14,691 nt of DNA, from assembly GCA_964564785.1 (NCBI GenBank), contig CAZMCT010000105.1, positions 1 through 14,691 of the forward strand, written 5' to 3'. The DNA comes from CAZMCT01 sp964564785. Lineage in GTDB: Bacteria > Planctomycetota > Phycisphaerae > UBA1845 > Fen-1342. Below, piece by piece: positions 7,034 through 11,667 of the stretch. The number at the start of each line of letters is the position of its first letter. Positions within the stretch are counted from its first letter, which is position 1. The notes under the pieces are model-generated. The model was not told the DNA's origin and searched no databases. It saw nothing but the letters and a program-made list of their open reading frames with translations. The translations under genes were made by a program, and so were the position numbers.

Positions 7034-7039
7034 ATGATA
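7034..7039 (-). promoter_or_regulatory. -10 box of the beta-CASP gene, predicted leaderless
   Basis: On the minus strand 7039-7034 reads TATCAT, followed by exactly six bases (CTCCCC) and the ATG at 7027. No Shine-Dalgarno and no convincing -35 are present. The would-be -35 region is the GGGAAC repeat starting at 7048. Confidence 0.5.
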
Positions 7040-7047
7040 ACCGGTCA

Positions 7048-7117
7048 GGGAGCAGGGAACAGGGAACCGGGAACAGGGAGCAAGAACGCACTGTACTGCC
7101 GGCGCGGCAGTGGCACG
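7048..7117 (+). repeat. GGGAAC-array/hairpin repeat, intergenic copy A
   Basis: The unit begins with GGGAGCAGGGAACAGGGAAC, continues as GGGAAC-type tandem units, then GCACT and a hairpin ACTGCCG-GCG-CGGCAGT (7095-7111) followed by GGCAC. The same composite occurs inverted inside the GT9 coding region (7855-7776), where the first 20 bases are identical. Confidence 0.8.
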
Positions 7118-7136
7118 CGGCGGCTCGTCGCGACGG

Positions 7137-7161
7137 GTAGCGGCCGGTGGCTCGCCGGTCG
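7137..7161 (+). repeat. GTAGCG palindromic repeat, intergenic copy
   Basis: A 25-bp block starting GTAGCGGCCGGTGGCTCGCC. It matches the minus strand of 9076-9052, inside mnmA, at 22 of 25 positions. It contains the near-palindrome CCGGTGGCTCGCCGG. Confidence 0.65.
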
Positions 7162-7165
7162 GAGC

Positions 7166-7204
7166 GTGGCACAGCCGCCCTCGGCTGTGAGGTGGTGTAC
7201 CACC
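7166..7204. repeat. Two short perfect hairpins in the repeat cluster
   Basis: CACAGCCG-CCCT-CGGCTGTG (7170-7189) is a perfect 8-bp stem. It is followed immediately by GGTGGT-GT-ACCACC (7191-7204), a perfect 6-bp stem. Both are flanked by GTGGCAC-like bases, as in the neighbouring repeats. Confidence 0.6.
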
Positions 7205-7214
7205 GTGGTTGCTT

Positions 7215-7271
7215 CACCGCCGAGGCGGCGGTGCCACAGCGGCCGATCACCGCCGAGGCGGCGGTGCCACA
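7215..7271. repeat. Two direct copies of a CACCGCC/GGCGGTG palindrome
   Basis: The 24-bp palindromic unit starting CACCGCCGAGGCGGCGGTG and ending CCACA occurs at 7215-7238 and 7248-7271 with a 33-bp period. Beyond it, 7272-7321 holds only a CA-rich stretch and GC-rich sequence without a gene. The whole 7028-7321 gap is therefore one promoter box plus stacked repeats. Confidence 0.7.
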
Positions 7272-7321
7272 CACCCACACACACGGGAGTGGCACACGGC
7301 GCACGGCCCGCAGCCCGGGGC

Positions 7322-8344
7322 TTACAGCTCGCGGCCCACGGCCCGCGCGACCTCGGCCACGCTGATCCCCCAGCCCGGCCCTGCCGCAGGGTCACCGGCG
7401 AGGACCGTTACCCGCAGGCCGAGCGGGCGCCAGACGGTGGGGCGGGTCGGGCCGAAAAGGGCGACGGTGGGCGTGCCCAGCAGGGCGGCCAAGTGCGTGG
7501 GGCCGGCGTCATTGCCGAGGTAGGCCCGCGCACCGGCGAGGGCACGCGCGAGCTCGTCGGGGTCGGGGGCGGTCAAGAGCGAAAACTCACGCGCGAGGGC
7601 GTCACGCTCGGCGGCCGGCCAGCGCTCGAGTTCAGCCGGCCCCAGGACGAGCCGCATGTCGTAGCCAATGCTGCGGAGGCTGCGTGCAACGTGGAGGAAG
7701 CCCGCAAGCGGCCAGCATTTGGCACGTCCGCCGCTGCCGGGGTGAATGAGGATCGGCCCGAGTCCGGCCGCGAGTGTGCCACTGCCGTGTCGGCAGTGCG
7801 CCCCAGTTCGCTGTTCCCCGTTCCCTGTTCCCCGTTCCCTGTTCCCTGCTCCCACGTCGCGTTCTGACACGCCGCATGCGGACGGCTCCGCCAAGCGCAG
7901 CCCGCGTTCGTCGGGGCGGTGATGGACGCACTTGGGGATCAGGGGTCCCTGGGCTTCGAGGCGCGTGATCCACTGGTGCACGATGTGGCGGTCGGATGCG
8001 GGGTCCGGCTGCGGGTCAACGGCGTAGAGGGCCGCGGGCGAGAGTTCGGCCAGGCGGTCGGTGACGACCGAGTCGGGTCCGCCGAGCAGGCTGAGGACGC
8101 GGCGGCCGGCGATCGCGGACTTCAGCGGGGGCGGGGGGGCGTCGTGGCCATCGGTGTGGAGCCAGTGCAGACCGAGCCCCTCGCTGGAGCGGCGGCGAAG
8201 GGGCGGGTGGGCGGTGGAGAGGTCGCCAGGATTGACGCGTGAGATCAGGTCGAGCCCGCGATCGGCGCCGGGCAAGCGCAGGGCGAGGTGGATGGTGAGC
8301 ACGAGGTCGCCGAGGGCGCCGGCATGGAGAATGAGCCAGGTCAC
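7322..8344 (-). CDS. GT9-family (heptosyltransferase-like) glycosyltransferase
   Basis: This 340-residue protein has the two Rossmann-like halves of family GT9, which transfers heptose or related sugars from nucleotide-sugar donors in lipopolysaccharide-type glycan assembly on the cytoplasmic side. Signatures are LILHAGALGDLVLT (residues 4-17), ILIHPGSGGRAKCWP (198-212) and YLGNDAGPTHLAALLGTPTVALFGPT (275-300). The exact sugar is unknown. Between the halves, residues 164-190 (VGAGNRERGTGN through HGSGT) are encoded by a dispersed repeat that stays in frame, so the linker is longer than the core fold needs. Start is GTG at 8344, 16 bp after the DinB-like stop, with GAGGG upstream, so the two genes are probably co-transcribed. 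Confidence 0.87.
   Translation of the reverse strand: MTWLILHAGALGDLVLTIHLALRLPGADRGLDLISRVNPGDLSTAHPPLRRRSSEGLGLHWLHTDGHDAPPPPLKSAIAGRRVLSLLGGPDSVVTDRLAELSPAALYAVDPQPDPASDRHIVHQWITRLEAQGPLIPKCVHHRPDERGLRLAEPSACGVSERDVGAGNRERGTGNGEQRTGAHCRHGSGTLAAGLGPILIHPGSGGRAKCWPLAGFLHVARSLRSIGYDMRLVLGPAELERWPAAERDALAREFSLLTAPDPDELARALAGARAYLGNDAGPTHLAALLGTPTVALFGPTRPTVWRPLGLRVTVLAGDPAAGPGWGISVAEVARAVGREL
7776..7855 (-). repeat. GGGAAC-array/hairpin repeat, in-frame copy B inside GT9
   Basis: On the minus strand this segment starts with GGGAGCAGGGAACAGGGAAC, as in copy A, continues with more GGGAAC units, then GCGCACTG and the perfect hairpin CACTGCCG-ACA-CGGCAGTG (7798-7780), then GCAC. It encodes GT9 residues 164-190 without stop or frameshift. 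Confidence 0.8.
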
Positions 8345-8360
8345 GCGCGGCCCTCGGGGA

Positions 8361-8645
8361 TCATGACTGGTCGCCGCGCAGGGCGGCCTTCATGAACGGG
8401 ATCTGGCCGGCATGGTAGATGTCGTGCAGCGCGATGCCACGGCTCAGCATGCCGGGCGTCATGCTGCCGCCGGGGGCCGGACGGTCGAGCGTGGCCGGGT
8501 CGACGAGCGCCACGGGGTCGTGGAGGGCGGCGTGCTCGGCCTCGAGCAGACGCCGGCATTCGGACCAGGCGAGGGCGGTGAGCGGGTGGGGGGCGGGGAC
8601 GAAGCCGTTCGTGCCGACAAAGAGCGGAGCGGTGCCAGAGGGCAT
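8361..8645 (-). CDS. Short DinB-like protein (C-terminal half of the fold)
   Basis: This 94-residue protein ends with LSRGIALHDIYHAGQIPFMKAAL, the last-helix signature of the DinB/YfiT-like four-helix metal-binding superfamily; His74 and His78 match the final metal-ligand pair. Ordinary members are about 150-170 residues, and the earlier helices with the other His ligand are missing. An in-frame TGA lies just upstream of the ATG, so the gene cannot be extended. A -10 box and a good Shine-Dalgarno precede it, which argues that it is expressed rather than dead. It leads the pair with the GT9 gene. It may be a half-size partner or a remnant. No function can be stated beyond a possible metal site. 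Confidence 0.7.
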   Translation of the reverse strand: MPSGTAPLFVGTNGFVPAPHPLTALAWSECRRLLEAEHAALHDPVALVDPATLDRPAPGGSMTPGMLSRGIALHDIYHAGQIPFMKAALRGDQS

Positions 8646-8652
8646 GGCAGGG

Positions 8653-8677
8653 CCTCCGAGTTGCCCGGAAGATCATA
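8653..8677 (-). promoter_or_regulatory. Promoter -10 and Shine-Dalgarno of the DinB-like/GT9 pair
   Basis: On the minus strand TATGAT (8677-8672) is followed by a leader of about 20 bases containing GGAGG (8657-8653), seven bases before the ATG at 8645. No clear -35 was seen. Confidence 0.5.
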
Positions 8678-8714
8678 ACCGCCTAGCGCGACCGGGTCCG
8701 AGGCCTGTCAGCTC

Positions 8715-8800
8715 GTTGAGAAAAGGGGGCTGGCTCCGCAGTCACTCACCAACACGGTAGCGCCCACAAGTGCTCCCGCGGTGCCTGTCCACTTCTTCAA
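8715..8800. repeat. Dispersed repeat with inverted ends, copy 2
   Basis: The unit begins GTTGAGAAAAGGGGGCTGG and ends CCTGTCCACTTCTTCAAC, which is its imperfect inverted complement. Internal blocks CTGGCTCCGCAG, CGGTAGCGC and CCCGCGGTGCCTGTCC match copy 1 at 3088-3185, giving the same order and direction. It fills most of the 183-bp gap between the DinB-like gene and the mnmA stop. Confidence 0.7.
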
Positions 8801-8828
8801 CTGAGCGGCAATCGACTCGTCGCGTGGG

Positions 8829-10079
8829 TTATTCGCGAGTCCCCGTTGCCGGCGATGGGGAGCAGGGCGCCGTGGCGGGGCAAGCGTCGCGCGCGGGCTC
8901 GAGGGCTCCGGCGATCCACCCGCCGCCGAGCACGACGCCGTCGTCGTCGTAGAGCACGGCCGCCTGGCCGGGCGTGACGGCGAGTTGGGGGCGATCGAAG
9001 TGGATTACGAGCGTGGCGGACGCTTGTTCTGTTTCCTCGCGGGGAGACTGACGTCCGGCGAGCCGCCGGTCGCTACGGGTGTCGATTTCCAGGCGGAAGC
9101 GGCCGGGGGCGGGGGAGTGCATGTGGCGGATCTTGACGGAGGCGGGGTGCCAGTCGCCGGGCGAAGGCGCGGGGTCGACCAGCCAGTTGATGTCGATCGC
9201 GCGGAGGCCGGGGCTCAGGAGTTCGTCGCGCGGGCCGAGCGTGACCGTGTTGTCGAGCACGTTCAGACGCGTGACGTAAACGGGCCGACCGGCGGCGATC
9301 CGCAGCCCGCGGCGCTGGCCGACCGTGTATGCGGCCACGCCCTCGTGCCGGCCGAGGACGCGGCCGGCGGCGTCGAGCACGTTGCCGGGGCGGAGGGCGT
9401 CCGGGCGGCGGGTCCGCAGAAGCGGGCGATAGTCGTTATCGGGCACGAAGCAGATTTCCTGGCTGTCGGGCTTGTCGTGGACGACGAGGCCAAGGTCGGC
9501 GGCGAGGCGGCGGACCTCCTGCTTGTCGGGCAGGTCGCCGAGCGGAAAGAGGCAGCGGGCGAGGTCGGCGCGGCGGATGCCGAACAGCACGTACGACTGA
9601 TCCTTGGTCAGGTTCACCGTGCGGGCGAGGCATGGCCGACCGGCGCGGTGGACGATGCGGGCGTAGTGGCCGGTGGCGACGAATTCGGCGTCGAGCAGGT
9701 CCGCATAGCGCAAGAGCCGGCCGAACTTGAGGTCGGTGTTGCAGCGCACGCAGGGGTTGGGTGTGCGGCCGCGAGCGTACTCGTCGACGAAGTAGTCGAT
9801 GATGCGTTCGAAGTCGGGCTGGAAGTTGAGGACGTAGAAGGGGATGTCGAGGCGTGCGGCGACGGCGCGGGCGTCGAGCGCGTCCTGGACGGAGCAGCAG
9901 CCGTGGCGCGAGGGTCGTCGCGCCGCGGGATCGAGGAATTGAGGGATCGAGGGATCGAGGTGGGCGCCGACGCGCATGAAGACGCCGACGCAGTCGTAGC
10001 CCTGCTCCTTGAGCAGTGCGGCGGCGACGGAGGAATCGACCCCGCCGGACATCGCGACCAGGACCTTGCCGCGGGACAT
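8829..10079 (-). CDS. mnmA: tRNA-specific 2-thiouridylase MnmA
   Basis: MnmA activates U34 of Lys, Glu and Gln tRNAs with ATP and inserts sulfur to give s2U34, in the cytoplasm. The PP-loop SGGVDSS is at residues 11-17. The catalytic cysteines are Cys113 in NPCVRCN and Cys210 in SQEICFVPD. TKDQSYVLFG (158-167) and the C-terminal barrel motif VTPGQAAVLYDDDGVVLGGG (368-387) are intact. At 416 residues it is longer than the usual 360-380. The excess comes from an insert at 41-51 encoded by an octamer tandem repeat, an insert at about 332-353 encoded by a dispersed palindromic repeat, and a loose tail after 394. None removes a catalytic residue. It diverges from the ABC ATPase gene across 36 bp. 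Confidence 0.95.
   Translation of the reverse strand: MSRGKVLVAMSGGVDSSVAAALLKEQGYDCVGVFMRVGAHLDPSIPQFLDPAARRPSRHGCCSVQDALDARAVAARLDIPFYVLNFQPDFERIIDYFVDEYARGRTPNPCVRCNTDLKFGRLLRYADLLDAEFVATGHYARIVHRAGRPCLARTVNLTKDQSYVLFGIRRADLARCLFPLGDLPDKQEVRRLAADLGLVVHDKPDSQEICFVPDNDYRPLLRTRRPDALRPGNVLDAAGRVLGRHEGVAAYTVGQRRGLRIAAGRPVYVTRLNVLDNTVTLGPRDELLSPGLRAIDINWLVDPAPSPGDWHPASVKIRHMHSPAPGRFRLEIDTRSDRRLAGRQSPREETEQASATLVIHFDRPQLAVTPGQAAVLYDDDGVVLGGGWIAGALEPARDACPATAPCSPSPATGTRE
9052..9076 (-). repeat. GTAGCG palindromic repeat, in-frame copy inside mnmA
   Basis: On the minus strand the block starts GTAGCGACCGGCGGCTCGCC and matches the intergenic block 7137-7161 at 22 of 25 positions. It encodes part of the extra loop at MnmA residues about 332-353. 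The element may continue through the AGTCTCCCCGCGAGGAAACA stretch to about 9024. Confidence 0.65.
9928..9961. repeat. Octamer tandem repeat inside mnmA
   Basis: About four units of GGGATCGA on the plus strand, one degenerate (GGAATTGA). On the coding strand the eight-base period cycles through all three frames, yet it remains open and encodes LDPSIPQFLDP (MnmA residues 41-51), just before the conserved GCCS motif. Confidence 0.75.
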
Positions 10080-10085
10080 GTCCCG

Positions 10086-10091
10086 ATTGTA
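10086..10091 (-). promoter_or_regulatory. -10 box of mnmA, predicted leaderless
   Basis: On the minus strand 10091-10086 reads TACAAT, followed by six bases (CGGGAC) and the ATG at 10079. There is no Shine-Dalgarno between box and start. The geometry is identical to the HDAC-like and beta-CASP genes. Confidence 0.5.
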
Positions 10092-10101
10092 GGGCGGGGG
10101 C

Positions 10102-10107
10102 TATAGT
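10102..10107 (+). promoter_or_regulatory. -10 box of the ABC ATPase gene, predicted leaderless
   Basis: TATAGT in a GGCTATAGT context, followed by eight bases and the ATG at 10116, with no Shine-Dalgarno. It lies only ten bases from the opposing mnmA -10 box, so the two promoters sit back to back within 36 bp and probably cannot be bound at the same time. Confidence 0.5.
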
Positions 10108-10115
10108 GGCGCCGC

Positions 10116-10790
10116 ATGCTGTTGGCGGAGAATCTCGGGCAGCGTTACCCGACGCGGGCGGGCGAACTGGTCGTGCTCCGTGACGTCTCGCTGCGGGTTG
10201 AACCGGGCCGGTCGGCCGCGATCGTCGGACCTTCGGGCTCCGGCAAGAGCACGCTGTTGAACATCCTGGCGACATTACAGCCGCCGACGGCCGGACGCGT
10301 GCGGCTGGACGGCGTGGACCCGTTTTCTTTGGGACCGGCCGAACTGGCGCGGTTCCGCAACCGGCAGGTAGGGCTGGTCTTTCAGGAGAGCCACCTGCTG
10401 CCGCAATGCTCGGTGCTGGAGAATGTGCTGCTGCCCACGTTGGCCGGGAACTCGGGCGGGGACGCGGTGGCGCGGGCGCGGGAGTTGCTCGAGCGGGTCG
10501 GGCTGCGGGAGCGGCTGGACCACCGGCCGGGTGAGCTGTCGGGGGGTGAGAGGCAACGAGTGGCGCTGGCGCGGGCGTTGATCAACCGGCCGAGGCTGGT
10601 GCTGGCGGACGAGCCGACGGGGAACCTGGACGGCGGGACGGCGGAGGGCGTCGGAGAGTTGCTGGCGGGGTTGCCGCGGGAGGAAGGGGTAGTGCTGGTG
10701 TGTGTGACGCACAGTGTGGGGCTGGCGCGGCGGTTTGACGCGGTTTACGAGTTGTCGGGCGGGGTGCTGCGGTGCCGCGGTGAGCCGTGA
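10116..10790 (+). CDS. ABC transporter ATP-binding protein, LolD/MacB type
   Basis: This 224-residue ABC ATPase is complete. It has Walker A GPSGSGKS (38-45), a Q-loop at Gln90, signature LSGGE (141-145), Walker B LVLADEP with Asp165-Glu166, D-loop GNLD and H-loop His199. Length and the VFQESHLLPQCSVLENVLLP and DEPTGNLD context fit the LolD/MacB/FtsE class, which powers FtsX-like permeases in lipoprotein release, efflux or division. It acts at the cytoplasmic face of the inner membrane. No permease gene is adjacent: the next gene is rpmB with its own promoter, so the partner must lie elsewhere. The lolD symbol is withheld because the partner is not visible. Confidence 0.9.
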   Translation: MLLAENLGQRYPTRAGELVVLRDVSLRVEPGRSAAIVGPSGSGKSTLLNILATLQPPTAGRVRLDGVDPFSLGPAELARFRNRQVGLVFQESHLLPQCSVLENVLLPTLAGNSGGDAVARARELLERVGLRERLDHRPGELSGGERQRVALARALINRPRLVLADEPTGNLDGGTAEGVGELLAGLPREEGVVLVCVTHSVGLARRFDAVYELSGGVLRCRGEP

Positions 10791-10800
10791 CGGGGAGGGT

Positions 10801-10829
10801 TTGACCGAGGCGGCAAGAGCGGCTAAACT
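10801..10829 (+). promoter_or_regulatory. Promoter of rpmB
   Basis: TTGACC (10801-10806) and TAAACT (10824-10829) are separated by exactly 17 bp. This is the best sigma-70-type promoter in the window. It predicts a start near 10836 and a leader of about 44 bases with GAGGTGG just before the ATG. Confidence 0.65.
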
Positions 10830-10879
10830 ACAAGGCTCGCGCCCGGGATCGGTGCGTGAGGATGGAAGTTGAGGTGGTC

Positions 10880-11149
10880 ATGGCCCGCGTTTGCTACTTC
10901 ACCGGCAAGAAGACGGTCACCGGCAGCTCGATCTCGCGTCGCGGGAAGGCGAAGTACCTGGGCGGGGTGGGGCGCAAGGTGACGGGGATCGCGAAGCGCA
11001 AATTCAAGCCCAACATCCAGAAGGTGCGGGCGGTGGTCGACGGCCGGGTGCAGCGAATCCGGGTCAGCGCGAAGGCGATCCGCATGGGGCTGATCGTGAA
11101 GCCGCCCAAGCGGGACTGGTCGCCGCCGGCGCAGGCTGAGACCCAGTAG
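10880..11149 (+). CDS. rpmB: Large ribosomal subunit protein bL28
   Basis: This 89-residue basic protein begins MARVCYFTGKKTVTGSSISRRG and carries KFKPNIQKVRAVVDGRVQRIRVSAKAIR, matching the bL28 pattern of an N-terminal TGK motif, a PN(I/L)QK centre and an RVSAKA(I/L)R end. It is an rRNA-binding component of the 50S subunit. The usual VSHA segment is replaced by ISRRGKAKYLGGVGRKVTG, a more divergent and basic stretch. The ATG at 10880 is preferred over the in-frame GTG at 10856 because it gives the standard family N-terminus and follows GAGGTGG. The C-terminal KPPKRDWSPPAQAETQ tail is a short extension. It starts the translation-related run at the right side. Confidence 0.93.
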   Translation: MARVCYFTGKKTVTGSSISRRGKAKYLGGVGRKVTGIAKRKFKPNIQKVRAVVDGRVQRIRVSAKAIRMGLIVKPPKRDWSPPAQAETQ

Positions 11150-11161
11150 GTGACGTTGGGG

Positions 11162-11196
11162 GGCGGGCGGCACACCGCACCGATATGCGGCCCGCC
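11162..11196 (+). terminator. Hairpin after rpmB
   Basis: GGCGGGC (11162-11168) can pair with GCCCGCC (11190-11196), enclosing CCGCA-CCGATA-TGCGG (11175-11190; the two stems compete for G11190). It begins 13 bases after the rpmB stop. No T tract follows, so it may terminate weakly, protect the rpmB 3' end, or only be repeat sequence. Confidence 0.35.
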
Positions 11197-11215
11197 GTGA
11201 AGCAGCCAAGTGGGG

Positions 11216-11253
11216 CGGCCCGCTGTGCTGTGGGCCGAGAAGGATGGGGCACC
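11216..11253 (+). repeat. Repeat block in the rpmB-gatC spacer
   Basis: CGGCCC (11216-11221) and GGGCCG (11232-11237) form a stem around a ten-base loop. The 22 bp at 11232-11253 match 4485-4506 inside the GT-C/TPR gene at 20 of 22 positions. Both translate in the same frame of the repeat (AEKDGAP here, AEKEGAP there), here as a possible upstream extension of gatC from a GTG at 11210. Confidence 0.6.
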
Positions 11254-11281
11254 GAGGGCCGCGGGAAGCGCGGCGGCCGTC

Positions 11282-11581
11282 ATGTCCGAAACGATCGACG
11301 AAACCCGCGTGCGGCACATGGCCCGGCTCGCCCGGCTCGCGCTGTCGGAGACCGAGGTGCAGCTCTACGCGGGCCAGCTCGGGCGCATCCTGGATTACGT
11401 TCAGCAGTTGCAGGCGGTCGACACGCGGGGCGTGGAGCCGCTCGCCCATCCGCTGCCGCTGACGGACGTGGTGCGCGACGACCAGCCGGGCCCGACGCTG
11501 GGTGACCTGGCGCTGGTGAATGCGCCGCAGCGCGAGGCGCGGTTCTTCAAGGTGCCGCCGGTGCTGGACGGGGGGGCGTAG
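11282..11581 (+). CDS. gatC: Asp-tRNA(Asn)/Glu-tRNA(Gln) amidotransferase subunit C
   Basis: This 99-residue protein is a full-length GatC, the small subunit that stabilises the GatA-GatB interface of the GatCAB amidotransferase. The pattern VRHMARLARLALSETEVQLYAGQLGRILDYVQQL (about 9-42), then GVEPLAHPLPL and the C-terminal NAPQREARFFKVPPVL, follows the family closely. The ATG at 11282 gives the standard N-terminus. An in-frame GTG at 11210 would add 24 residues, partly encoded by a dispersed repeat, and is judged unlikely. The gene lies between rpmB and gatA, and close spacing suggests co-transcription with gatA. gatB is not in the window. Confidence 0.93.
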   Translation: MSETIDETRVRHMARLARLALSETEVQLYAGQLGRILDYVQQLQAVDTRGVEPLAHPLPLTDVVRDDQPGPTLGDLALVNAPQREARFFKVPPVLDGGA

Positions 11582-11667
11582 CGGGCCGGGGCCGGAGTGG
11601 GGCGGGGGTTCACTTGCGGCCGGATGCGACGCCGCGGAAACTGTCGGGCAGAACCACAGGGCCGAGC

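Noticed and set aside
7048..7117. Insertion sequence or transposon
   Set aside because: No transposase gene or fragment is present anywhere in the window. Any mobility would have to be supplied from elsewhere.
7215..7271. Possible CRISPR remnant (two 24-bp copies, 33-bp period)
   Set aside because: There are only two copies, the spacer is 9 bp, the repeat is a nearly complete palindrome and no cas gene is present. It is better read as an interspersed palindromic repeat.
5549..7867. A long plus-strand open frame crossing the beta-CASP gene, the repeat gap and part of GT9
   Set aside because: It spans two clearly real minus-strand genes and a non-coding repeat cluster and has no recognisable motif. 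It is a mirror of those genes.
8985..10106. Plus-strand open frame opposite mnmA
   Set aside because: The minus strand carries the complete MnmA catalytic set, and the plus-strand frame is composition-driven.
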